Assembly (NCBI RefSeq): GCF_001186125.1
Contig: NW_014040539.1
Location: forward strand, 172,945 to 195,697
Direction: 5' to 3'
Source: Sphaeroforma arctica JP610
Lineage: Eukaryota; Opisthokonta; Ichthyosporea; Ichthyophonida
DNA: 22,753 bases
A program made the translations under genes and the position numbers. Position 1 is the stretch's first letter. Each line of letters opens with the position of its first letter. Positions 1 to 13,904 of this stretch are shown in pieces. The notes below the pieces were generated by a model. That model searched no databases and was not told the DNA's origin. It saw nothing but the letters and a program-made list of their open reading frames with translations.

Positions 1-67
1 TAGTCAAAAAGTAACCATATCGAAATGGACAAAAACAAGCTACACAACCAAGACAAAGGGGGTTAAC

Positions 68-100
68 CAGAGCCTTCTCATACTGCTGCAAGTGCTCGTA
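68..100 (-). CDS. Candidate exon 19, copy of the exon 18 tail (window edge)
   Basis: Encodes [11 protein letters not shown], phase 0 at both ends, between ACACAG (acceptor) and GTTAAC (donor). The DNA up to about 115 matches the end of exon 18: [13 protein letters not shown] versus [13 protein letters not shown]. The acceptor AG corresponds to a CAG codon of the parent exon. The donor is non-consensus after GT, and the frame stays open to base 1, so the real 3' border may differ. Confidence 0.42.
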
Positions 101-3100
101 CTGTGTTTGTGAGGCCCACCGAAATCGTCGGTGCGGCCTCATGGCTTCCGCTTATACTTCCATTCTGGTATATCAAATAAGCATCTTCTTGATTTATAAT
201 TCACATATAAGCAAGAGAGTGTACACACACACACATATATATATATATACACATACACACATATATATATGTATAGATAGATATATATATATACATATCC
301 ATGTATATTTATGTGTATACCTGTGTATATGTAAGTGAATTAAACATACCTTCTCATACTGCTGGCGAGTTTCGTTCTGTGTCTGTGACTCGCCCTGAGA
401 CTGCCGCTTCCGCCTCTCCGCTTCCGCCTTGTACCTCTCACACGCGTCCTTATAGTCCGCACACTCACTCTTCAAGCTGTCACATTCCTGCACGCGCTCA
501 TCCCTATCCTGCCTGGTCTTCTCACACGCCGCTTTATACTCCACACACTCGCGTTTGTGCGTCTCACACTCGTCCATGTAGCTATCCCGTTCTCGCTTGT
601 ACGTATCCCGTTCCTGCTTGTACGTGGCTACATCCTGCTTGTACGTGTGCACCTCTTGCGCAAAACCATCGCACTGACGTTTGAGCCGATTGCACTCTTC
701 GCCCACACGGCTACACTCCCGCGACAGCCCCTTGAGCTCACTCCCCATGCGCTCGTTCTCTTGCGATAGCTCCGAGTTCTAAAAATAGATTTGAAAGAGA
801 AATAAATCCAAAAAATAAATATTTAGAACAGAAAGCAAACAGGATGTGAGTTGTAGTCAGGGGCCTTCTGTCTTAATCCCCTCGGCGTGTATCAGTGAGT
901 GCGTTCAACTGCTGATGCATTCTACACACACCAGACACACACGTGGTAGGTACGCCTACACACACACATGGTAGGTATACCTACACACACACACGGTAGG
1001 TACACCTACACACACACATGGTAGGTACACCTACACACACACACGGTAGGTACACCTACGCACACACACAGTAGATACACCTACACACACACACACCCCA
1101 AACACACACATGATAGGTACACCTACACACACACACGCACTTATACACATATGCACATATAAACATATGACCCCATGCCATACCTGTTGCTTGAGCTGGT
1201 CCCGCTCTCTCAAGCCCTCCGCGTGTGTCTCCGTGAGCGTGTCGATCTGCTGCCTACATACACACACACGCACATATACATATATACACATACACACATA
1301 CGACCCCATGCCATACCTGTTGCTTGAGCTGATCCCGCTCTCTCAAGTCCTCCGCGTGTGTCTCCGTGAGCGTGTCGATCTGCTGCCTACATACACACAC
1401 ACGCACATATACATATATACACATACACACATACGACCCCATGCCATACCTGTTGCTTGAGCTGATCCCGCTCTCTCATGTCCTGCGCGTGTGTCTCCGT
1501 GAGCGTGTTGATCTGCTGCTGCATACTCTCCTGTGTGCGCACATCTCTGCGGTGTGCGTCTGCGAGTTTCTTTGCCTCGGTCGTCATCTCTGTGAGGTTG
1601 AAGTCCAGCACGGCTATTCGCTCGGCTGAGGCGGTTTCGGCTTGGCGGCAGTCGTCCAGCTGGGTTGGGATGGGTTGGGGTGTGTGAGTGCATACTTGTC
1701 AGCGTGTATTTAGCTGTATGTGGATAGAGGGGTATGTGTGTATGCGTTTATACATACACACATACACACACACAAACGCATTGAGAAAAAAATTCACAGG
1801 TACATGAACACACACATACCTATACTATTGAAATAGAGCTACACATTAACGCATATAAAATATACATGAGGTCGAGTTTAGATGGCTGTACAGATTGCTA
1901 CAACCGTGTAATCACAGCCATCCGTACCTACAAATATTCACGTCAATATATATATATACCTAAAAAAAGCATACAGTACAACGCAAGTACGCTCATCTGC
2001 TTATAAAGACGGACGCAAACTGCAATACAGCATTCAAAGCCGTTTGTAACGATATATATCTATATATGACTAAATAGAACTAAATAGATATATAACTATA
2101 AATATATAACGAAGCATACATCCCATGCATGTATACCAATTTGCATATCAACACGAACCTACACAGGTATCATTGGTCGCGAGTATATTTGTATTGTGTA
2201 CTACTGCAGACAGTACACTTAAAAGTGTCGATGGAAATAGATCGCACACAACACACAGTTACAATACACATATGAGGCAAGACAGAACACCACAATACCA
2301 TAATAGACATCTGCAGCTCAATACCATACACTACACACAGTCGCAATAAACATATGAAACACACAGTCACAATAAACATATGAAACACACAGTCACAATA
2401 AACATATGAAACACACAGTCACAAAAATTATATGCAACACACAGTCACTATAAATATATGAAACACACAGTCACTATAAATATATGAAACACACAGTCAC
2501 AATAAACATATACACAGTCACAATAAACATATGAAACACACAGTCACAATAAATATATGCAACACACAGTCACAATAAACATATGAAACACACAGTCACA
2601 ATATACATATGCAACACACAGTCACAATAAACATATGCAACACACAGTCATAATAAATATATGAAACACACAGTCACAATAAACATGAAACACACAGTCA
2701 CAATAAACATATGAAACACACAGTCACAATAAACATGAAACACACTGTGTGTATAAACATATGACGCAAGCGGGTGCACCGCAACACCATGGCACTGACG
2801 AATACCTGCTGCTGGAGCTCCTTGATTCTATTTTTAGATTCTTGCAGTTCATGACTCATCTGATCCATTGCCTGTCTAGCGTCGCTCTCTCGGACTTCCA
2901 ACTGCGCAACGTGTTCGTCCTCGTGTTCAGCGGCCTACAGGGGTTAGTAGGCAAGCAAGGGAAGGTATATTATATCAGTGTATTGCTTAAAAAAACATAT
3001 ATGCATGTATTTACCCTTGATACACAAACACTCGTATGTATATATATATACACACACACATATATATATATATATGTGCGCACACATACATAAATACATA

Positions 3101-4156
3101 AATACATACATATATGTAATATATATATATATATATATACATACATACATACATACATACACACATACATATATATGTACATAAAAATCCGCGTAGTAGT
3201 ATACACATACACACACATACACAATAACATATATATATGGAATACACACACACACAAACCTCCTCCCCCAAGCATATACAATGGAAAAGCATATTGTTGC
3301 ATACCATTGCAAGTTTATCCTGAGCCTGTTGGAGGGCTTTTTGTGCCTGCGCATGCCGTTGTTTCTCTTCGTCAAGTGATGCCACCAGCCTAGTCATAAG
3401 AAAATGAAGTGTGCTTAATAGACCGTACACTGCCGTGCTTTTGAAAATAGAACCCTATTTTGATTGACTATGAACACGGCGAATATGGTTCATATAGTAG
3501 ATAATATATATATCTATATATATATAGATATATACATGCATACATACAAACGCACAGACACACTTTATATGCATACATCCCTACCTACATACATATATAT
3601 GTATATCTACATACATACATACATACACACACACATATATATATATATATTCTATATAGATCTCTATCTATACATACACATGGATTTAGATATAGCAAGC
3701 AAACATAGCAGACCCAACACCAACACACTTTTTGTAGAACATGCTGGGGTATTGAAAAATATATCCTTATTGATATATAGTCATAAAACAAATCATTCAT
3801 CTCATCTCTCGCAACGAGGGGAGGGTCGTAGTAGCCCAGTATAGATATTAACATACGTACATACCCTTACGTATAATTATATAACACACACACACATATA
3901 TATATGGCAATGAACACAATATATACACACACCGTACTCGTCCTAGGCAGCAATCGTATCAGTTCCCTCATCGGGCGATAGGCTCCCGCAACCTACTCCT
4001 CGAATCTGACTTAGACGCACAAACATACCTATACAGACACACAAGTACACACAAGTAAACACAGGTACACACACACATATACATACATATGTATATATAT
4101 ATATATAACACACACACATATATATATATATATATGTATATATGTATATATAATAT

Positions 4157-4197
<41 letters not shown>

Positions 4198-7100
4198 GAT
4201 ATATATATATATAGATATATATATATAGATATATATACACAAACTTCCCCCTAGTACACAATACATCATGTGTGGTTCTTATACCGTTTGTTGTCATGAA
4301 TGATCTTCTTCCTTTCATCCCGTTCACCGTTGAGTGTTTCGTAGGCTCCCGCAACCTTCTGCTCGAGCGTGGCTGTTTGCTGCTTGAGAGCGGCACTCAG
4401 AGTGGACTCGCTGAGTAAAGTCTCTCGCTGAACCCGGTTGGTGTATGAATAAACCAAAATGGAGTGAGGTAGGTGTATATACTGTATAACAAGCAAAGTC
4501 TCTCGCTGAACCCGGTTAGTGGATGAATAAACCATAATGGAGTGAGGTAGGTGTACATACTGTATAACAAGCAAAGTCTCTCGAACAACCCGGTTGGTGT
4601 ATGAATAAACCAGAATGGAGTGAGGTAGGTGTACATACTGTATAACAAGCAAAGTGAGAAATTAATAGGGCAAACAGAGTGAACACACACTATGAAAGGA
4701 TAATAAGATCTATAGAAATAACACACGCACTATAATCCGTATATAATATTTGTATGATTAGGCTACACATAGTGAGTATAGAATACAAGCCCGTTTGGGC
4801 TCAGGTGTGGCTATTGGTTGTTTGGGATTGGCTCTCAGGGTGTACTTGCTGAGACAAACGCCCAGAAACCCTAAACTCTAAGCATGGTTTGTATTGGATT
4901 GAACAAGTATGGAGTGAAGCAACCAGAATACATGTCACGCACAGTGCACGTAAAATTGCTAACCACGTAAACCAACAGGAATAGAATAAGAACTTACAAT
5001 TGGAAAGCATAGACAACATATCCTGTGACGCATATGTTGGGTGTGTTATAAGAAATCCTAACTGACATATACCGTGTCACATATGTTGGATGTGTTATAA
5101 GATATCCTATCTGACATATACTGTGTCACATATGTTGGGTGTGTTATAAGATATCCTATCTGTTTAAACATATGCTGGGTGTGTAATAATATATCCTATC
5201 TGATATATACTGTGTCACATATTTTGGGCGTGTTATAAGATACCCTATCTGCTTGAGTGTGTCCATCGCTGATAACATGCGTGCCACTTATAAGGTGAGC
5301 TCAATGAGAACCTTCGCTCACTCCATATGCCCTGCACATACTAGCTGTAATCACATTATATGATACGAGTATATACTATTATGAGCCGCCATGTATACTA
5401 CTATGAACAGTAACCACATGGTATGATACAAATATATACTACTATAAACAGTAACTACATGATGTGCTACAAATATGTATCACTATGAGCCGTAACCACA
5501 GGATATGATACAAATACATATTACTACCAACGGCACCAGAACGTATATGTCTCCGTGTTTCCGTCGCATATATCACTGTGGGTTCGCTCCGTCGCCCGTT
5601 TCATTTCATAATAGAGGTGCACAGATACGGGTGTATAGGCAAGCACCGTACCGTACAATTGTGCCTGTATGCTTCTAAGACCTGACATACAACATACATA
5701 CATATCTCCAGCCACTTCCGGGGACACTCACAGAACACATCTATGTGCGCAAAATCTCATATAGTCTTATATTTTCACTTCTAATGATTCAGAATCGAGC
5801 CGAATACACGCATGTGTGTACATACAGAGACATCGTATGGTATATATATATATATATGAGTGCTTGAAAACATGTTGTTTCTTATACGCCTACACACTCA
5901 AGGTACATACATGTACATGATAAAAACAAAAACCAAAGAACAAAAAACCTAAAACTCCTCAAGGGACTGTGAAAGAACACATCTCTGTGCGCAGTGTCTC
6001 GTATGTTTTCATCGCTAGCGCCTTCTCCTTCTCCAGTTCACTTTCGCAATGTATATAAACATGCACTCAGGCATACACTATGTCACATACACATACATAT
6101 AAACATGCACTCAGGCATACACTCTAAGCCACATACACATACATATAAACATGCACTCAGGCATACATTCTAAGTCACATACACATACCTATAAACATGC
6201 ACTCAGACATACATTTTAAATCACATACACATACATACACCATGCAGACACACCTCTGTGCGCAGTGTCTCGTATGTTTTTATGGCCAGCTCCTTCTCCT
6301 TCTCTAGTTCACTCTCGAGGTGTTGCATGGTCTTGCGTTCACTCTCCAGTCTCTTGTCAGCGGTCGACAGTTTGCGTTCGAGCTCACTGATAGCCTGCTC
6401 CTTCTCGTCTAGCAGATTCTACGTGCACAGGAAGTAACCGTAGTTTATGTATGTAAGCGGGTTAAACGCAAACAAGATGTAACCGTAGATTATGTATGTA
6501 AGCGGAGAGTATGAATGATCCAGGTTAAACGTATACAGGGAAGTCACCATAGTTTATATAAGTATGTATGGGTTGTTCAGATTAAACGCATACATGAAGT
6601 AATTGTAATTTACAGAAGTAAGTATGGGTTGTCCTGATTAAACGCATACAGGAAGTATTCGTAATTTACAGAAGTAAGTATGGGTTGTCCAGGTTAAACG
6701 CATACAGGAAGTAATTGTAATTTACAGAAGTAAGTATGGGTTGTCCAGGTTAAACGCATACAGAAGTAATCGTAATTTATAGAAGTAAGTATGGGTTGTC
6801 CAGGTTAAACGCATACATGAAGTATTCGTAATTTACAGAAGTAAGTATGGGTTGTCCAGGTTAAACGCATACATGAAGCAATCGTAATTTATAGAAGTAA
6901 GTATGGGTTGTCCAGATTAAACACATACAGGAAGTAATCGTAATTTACAGAAGTATGCGCTGTTCAGGTTAAACGCATACAGAAAGTCACCGTAGTTTAC
7001 ATAAGTATGGGTTGTTCAGGTTAAACGCATACGGGAAGGAATCGTAGGGTGTATATAGTAATTAGTATTTGAGTCTCTCCATCGGAAACCCTACGCATAT

Positions 7101-7447
7101 GTGTGGCAGTTGTGTATTGCACGCTCGTGTCCTGCAACTGTTACGTTTAGGTGCATAACTTTGGCGTGTGTGTGCCACATAAACGAGCGGATGTGTATAC
7201 GAGATATATCCCTGAGATAACAGCGGCTACGTGCAACCATATGTGAGCAGTTCTATACGCATGTGTGAAGTGTGTAGATGCTTCCAATTGGCGTAGTGAA
7301 CCTGCTTTGCCGAGCAATACACGTACATATCTATGTACAGGTATGCGTGTTTGTGTGTTTATGTATATATCTGTTCAGGTAAATTTTCAGGTCCTTTCCC
7401 CTGTAAGAATGTCTCGCTTCTTCATTCGTGTAAATACACCTATATGC

Positions 7448-7490
<43 letters not shown>

Positions 7491-10400
7491 CATATACACA
7501 TACATACACACATATACATATACACAAATAGCCCTATATATATATATATATACATCTATGTGTGTGCATGCATGTGCGAAGGCTTATGACCAAATCTTTG
7601 TTGTCTAGTGCTCACACTTTGCCACAGAATTGATCAAGGCACGTGAAACGCGTTGAAGTCATAACTACGCGGTCTGTGTTGGCCGGACGATGTAGGAGAC
7701 ATCTGTAGAACTACAGGAAAACGCTCACTACACATCCTGTATACATATCAATCATATCTACACACGCTGTATACATATCAATCATATAGATGTATGACGA
7801 CACATATCAATCATATAGATGTATAAAGACATACCTACGCACCATATACACACCATTACACGTACACACAGTTTACACACCTGCACTTTGTTGCTCTGTT
7901 CCACGACGATGCGGAACTTGGCCTCCAGTGCACTATGATCTTTCTTCAATTCCGAAAGTTCCTGCAACCCATTCGTACGAAAGGTTAATTCAACAGTCGA
8001 ATTGTGAGGCACCCTTTTCTTAAAGGGGATATACATAGAGTTACGCGTAATGGTATACAAACCCAAATATATATATATATATACATTAATATACAGACAC
8101 ATATATATACAGTTTCGTGGAATGGTGTACACCCAGGTGATGGGACTAATGGTTTGACTATCAGTGACTACACGGGTATATACACGCACTATGCCCCTTG
8201 ATAAAGAGGATTCAATCCCATACGCACAGCCACATAGCCGCACAGGCCTCTCTAACAGCTGATATACAATCAAAACACCTGCACGCATGCACTGGCGCTG
8301 CTATAGCTGAGTTCAGGGTTGTAGGGTTTCACTTATCCAGGAGTGAATGCCAACAGACGAATCTGTGGCATCAGAAGGCTCACGCAGTCCTTGAGGATGG
8401 TCACTCAGAAAAAAAGCTTGGCAGCGGTCGTATATATCTACCCATGTAATATACCTACCGTTGTACGCGTGTAGTTGGTCTTGTTGGTACCAATGCGTGA
8501 GTACGAGTATATATATATATATATATATATATAATCTATATATATTTATACATATAGCAGTAACGTACGTAGCAACTATGTTGCGTGAGTACTTTCGGAC
8601 AAGCTTCACATGTCACGACGGTACAAACGGGCCATGCTCACCCACCATCTCACGCTAGTAGTTGGGGTCGTTTTTATCAGTGGGCAGACATTCGTAAACA
8701 GACGTTAAATTGTATACAGCAAACACGGTACGATATAACACGCTTCGTACGGGCAGGTCAACAACCAATGCTGTATGCACCCGCCCTGCTATGGTCTTTA
8801 AATGGGCCTTCCGACACTACTAGCAGATAGGGCTGCATGTAGTCACAACTGCATGCATGCGGCGAATAGGTTTCTTGAAGGGGTTGTAACAGGCCTCGTC
8901 CGTAAATAACAACCACCAAACTAAGGTTGTACATACTCACCCTTCTAACGGGGTTAAAGAGGTTGTGAACACCAAATGGGTGTATAGGCACAGACCTTTG
9001 ATGGTTAGCAACTGATATTTGAGTACACACAGACAAGCTTTGTATGCCACGACCACAAGCACGACCGTGCACACGTACCCGTTCAAGTTTGTAGTTGGTT
9101 TTGCTGGTATTGTTGACTCGGTCTGTATATCATGAGAGAGACGCAAGGGAAGATGAGGGGCGAGCTATGTAGCATTGATGTGGGCCGTATGTAGTAGACG
9201 CATAGACTGACACACTACTACAGCATCAAGAACAGGACTATCTATTTAGAAGGTGTACCACGAGGTATATTGTTAAGTGTATATGTCTGTGTATATACAT
9301 AGTCAAGTGTATATGGACTGTGTACATACATAGTTAAGTATATCTGTCTGTGTACATACATAGTTAGGTGAATATGTCTGTGTGCATACTATGTCTATCG
9401 AGAAAAGTAGTAATGAAGTAAATACACACATACGAAAAATACACAGATCGATCAGCAAAAACCGCTGTAAAAAACGGGTATATATATATATAGAACTGTA
9501 TAGAAGTGACATATGTATGTATTGACCATATTACTTAACGTAATGCTCAACGGACCCGATATTGCTATCAGGTTCTACAGTTGTCTCCTATATCGTCGCA
9601 TGAGACACACATGTCCACACAATAAGAAACACAAACCACACGGGGGAAACGGGGTAGTACCGTAACCTCTTTAAGATATATGTGGTCTATATAAGACGTA
9701 CTATTCGGGCAGGCGAGATCGGCCAAATCGATACACATGTGAGCACTATTGCGTTTCAACGCTCTTTATTGTGAGCAATCATATTCCAAGCCATACGAAC
9801 AGGCCGAATTGGACTATCTATTTGGGTATCCTAGTCAACATGTGAATCTGTGCGAGCTGATACGCACACGGACATATGAATATATATGCGTATACGCATA
9901 TATATAAACAACAAGGCATATAGCCGCAGAGATACCTGACAGATACACCTATATAGGCTATCGCATATTCATTTGTGTAGCCCATACATAGTCGTACTTT
10001 AGCTCGCACACACACCTTCGAGTTCTGCCTGGTGCTTGCGTTTTAGGTTCTCCATGTTGAGCACACTCTCATTGAATCGTTTCTGGAACTTCTCCACTTG
10101 TATCTGGAGACTCTATTATCCATCGCAAAACGAAGCGTGTAAGGTGGTGGTATACGTGTGTGCGTCTTTAAAAGTGATGCATACTACTGGCCAGTCATAC
10201 CAAAAACTATGGATGAACGCGAACGGCACAAATGAATGTGCCCAACATCTGTATACATGTGCACTTGCCAATGTACAGTAACGAACTTGTAAGAGCCGTA
10301 TGGAACTGTTATCTACCTCTCGGTTAGCTACGACAATGATTTATATATATATATATATATATATATAAATGTAAATACATACATATATATACACCTACAT

Positions 10401-13400
10401 ACATACATATACATAAGAATATATGCACAAACACACGCACATATGTGAATATATACACAAACACACACACGCACACACACATATATATACATATATATAC
10501 ATACATACATCCATCCATCCATACATACATATATATATATATATATATACATCATATATATATATATGTGTGTGTACATAGATACATACATACGTACATA
10601 CGCACATACATGCATATATACATACATAAATACAGCTCTCAGTTCACCCCTATCATTTTCCAACAACATTCTCCAAAGACACCTACCGATGCCTCTCTGC
10701 GCGAGTATTCGGTGAGCTTGGTTAGCTGTGTCTCTAACTCATTTGCCTTGCGCGTGAGCTTGGCATTTTCCGTGCCCACCCTCAGCTTCTCCTGCACATA
10801 TGATTTCACAACAGGGTAACGAGTGCACTAAGGATTGAGTGTCAACCGTCAGATGACACGTATTGGTGCGTCACCCCAGGACCAAATTCGTAGACTGTAG
10901 TAGATAATGGCTCTGGTAATAACTTTGTATACGCCCACGTTTCTATGTCCACCACACAGTTGGGTTCAGCATAGCTTGTCCTTGAGGTACACGCCTGCGG
11001 CCTAAAAACTGATAATAAAAACTCATCTGCTTAAAATAAAACTCATCTGCGTGTAAGCCCATCTGTTTTTAGGAACTCATCTGCGTGGAAGCACCGACCT
11101 GTCAAAGAGGTTAACCTTTTTCGGATATAGTAGGGGATTGTATCACAATGCCAATTACAACGGATCTTTATAGTAGGTGATTGTATCACAATGCCAATTG
11201 TAACTGAGTTTTATAGTAGGTGATTGTATCACAATGCCAATTGCAACGGATCTTTATAGTAGGTGATTGTATCACAATGCCAATTACAACGGATCTTTAT
11301 AGTAGGTGATTATATCACAATGCCAATTGCAACTGCGTTTTATAGTAGGTGATTGTATCACAATGCCAATTACAACGGAGTTTTATAGTAGGGGATTGTA
11401 TCACAATGCCAATTACAACGGAGTTTTATAGTAGGTGATTGTATCACATTGCCAATTTCAACGGAGTTTTATAGTAGGGGATTGTATCACAATGCCAATT
11501 ACAACGGATCTTTATAGTAGGTGATTGTATCACAATGCCAATTGTAACTGAGTTTTATAGTNNNNNNNNNNNNNNNNNNNNAATTACAACGAAATTTTAT
11601 CGTAGGTGATTGTATCATAATGCTAAATACAACGGAGTTCTAGTACGTCTTTTTGGTCGACACATTCTGGTAATACACATCCCTCAAACCGAAAGTGGCC
11701 ACGCTTCTCTACACATCACAACTCCACTCAAAAGCTTGGACGAGAGACTCCCCCCTGGCAAGAGCCCATACTATTAGACCTCAAGGCCACAGCCTATATG
11801 AAATAGAACAGACGCCTCTGATACCCACAGCCAGTACTGTACACACACACGCAAGTAGTAAACGTACCCCTGGCCTCATTCAAAGAGCAGCTTATACCAG
11901 GAGCAACTGCACAACGCACACTATCCACGCCGTCCCACACACACACACATTTACAATATATATATCTTCATGTCGCTTGTAGACACACTCTCGACAGCGG
12001 AATTGAATCTCAGAGCCTTTTGCATACACACACTCGACAGCAGAACTAAACCGTAGAGCTCTTCACCCGACATCAATCATTGTGCCCATTACGAGCACAC
12101 ACATACCAACAACACCCATATCCACACAAACTCAGATGCATTGAGAAGGTTTTCCTGTCCACAGCCACACACACCAACAACACCCATATCCACACAAACT
12201 CAGATGCATTGGCAAGGATATCCTCTCCACAGCCACACGCACCAACAACAACCATATCCACACAAACTCAGATGCACTGGCAAGGATATCCTCTCCACAG
12301 CCACACGCAGACTGGTACACACACACGCGCAGGTGGTACAGGTACCTCGGAAAGCATCTTCTTGGCGTCCTTCATCTTGTTGAGCTCGCGCTGTTTGCTG
12401 TCCAGCTTCTCCTGCAAGTTCTTCTGCTCGTTCATGCCCTGTGGTGGTGGTGAGCGGTGGCATAGACTGCACTTTAGTTGATCATATAGTCAGTGTATAC
12501 TTACATCTGACACAGATGAAATGTAGATGGCATAGACTGCACTTTAGTCGATCATATAGTCAGTGTATACCTATATCTGACATAGATGAGATGTAGATGT
12601 AGAGGTGCTCCATCAAGCAGAGTGGTGTGAGGTATATCACACCCACACCACAGGCAGCCCGCCAGCAACAGCATACAACAGTCGCCTATGTCCATGCCAA
12701 GCACGGGTTCAGTATCATGTGATGCGTGTGGGAACGAAACTGCCATAGATACACGCGCACACACACCGGGGCAATGACATCACCAACAATGGACTTCACT
12801 ATCGATTCCTGGTACCAACATATACACGCCGGTAGTAAGAGTGATATACAGGCAGTAATATATACTAGCCAATGACATTGATATATACTAGTCAATGACA
12901 CTGATATATACTAGTCAATGACACTGTTATATACTAGTCAATGACACTGATATATACTAGCCAATGACACTGATATATACTAGCCAATGACACTGTTATG
13001 TACTAGCCAATGACACTGATATATACTAGTCAATGACACTGTTATATACTAGTCAATGACACTGATATATACTAGTCAATGACACTGTTATATACTAGTC
13101 AATGACACTGTTATATACTAGCCAATGACACTGATATATACTAGCCAATGACACTGTTATATACTAGCCAATGACACTGATATATACTAGTCAATGACAC
13201 TGATATATACTACACTACACTGCCTGATCAATGGAATATGAATCAGCTGACGATGGACACTCTAGTCTAGAAACACGTAGTGATCTGTCGCTACTGCCCG
13301 GATAAGCATAAGATATAACATGAACAACTGTCAACATGCGCAATCACACACACACCATCGGCGGAAGCAAGGTCAATAGACTGGTCAGGTTGGTACTGAT

Positions 13401-13856
13401 AGTGTTACTTAACCACTAGCAGTCTCTACTACTCCCCGACAACTGATTGCTACATACAGTGGGTCGGTCTTAGCCACATATACGCACGGAAGTTCAAGCC
13501 ATGTCCTATACAACACACGCAGTCCTCATATTAAACCACACCTTGTCAATAATGCGGATCATCTCCTCCATCTCCTGCTTGTACTTCTTGGTCTGCTCTA
13601 CCAGATAGCGTTCCTTTTGCTGCAGGTAGATTGTTACAAAGTGCGTGGGTGCGTGGGTTGGGAGCTTGGTACCAGAGAATAGCTATGCAGTGCTGTAAGA
13701 GTCCGTACAGGTGGACGTATCAGAGTTGAGTTCAGCATGTCTCCTTAACATATACGCAGTTCAAGTCTACAGGGTAGAATACACACTTTGCAGTGTGGGT
13801 TGAGAGAGGGTTAAGCTGTATATTGTTCCTAGGACAGTCTAAATAACTAATAGCAT

Positions 13857-13904
<48 letters not shown>

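Larger units (their letters stand above)
1170..1516. repeat. 133-bp exon-intron tandem repeat
   Basis: Copies of the exon 15 tail start at 1184, 1317 and 1450, exactly 133 bp apart. Each includes the donor and the CCCCATGCCATAC intron start. The two left copies also share the TACATACACACACACGCACA intron. The copies at 1184 and 1317 are nearly identical; the parent at 1450 differs more. Confidence 0.92.

Noticed and set aside
341-769. Plus-strand Thr/Pro/His-rich ORFs over exon 18
   Set aside because: Antisense shadows of the heptad-repeat exon on the minus strand.
1343-1693. Alternative minus-strand frame through exon 15 (Arg/His/Ala-rich)
   Set aside because: Shadow frame. The coiled-coil frame is supported by its junction phases and by homology to exons 16 and 17.
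2326-2760. Regularly spaced repeats resembling a CRISPR array (also 15335-15945)
   Set aside because: The units are contiguous minisatellites with no unique spacers, inside introns of a eukaryotic gene.
2944-3430. Long overlapping ORFs rich in Tyr, Ile, His and Cys on both strands
   Set aside because: They are translations of TA/CA/CATA microsatellites. Only the small part overlapping exon 13 (3305-3389) is coding.
8313-8420. Non-repetitive minus-strand frame with [19 protein letters not shown]
   Set aside because: Not coiled coil, no convincing phase-0 splice borders, and exons 8 and 9 already join in frame without it. It may be a repeat fragment, but I cannot name one.
8930-9000. Plus-strand frame with a short phrase (VNTKWVYRH) faintly like a Copia-type reverse transcriptase
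   Set aside because: Too short and unsupported by any flanking domain or terminal repeats. It is most likely chance, at best a small old fossil.
10324-10819. ORFs of 68-124 codons on both strands
   Set aside because: Microsatellite translations. The real signal is exon 7 (10687-10791) on the minus strand.
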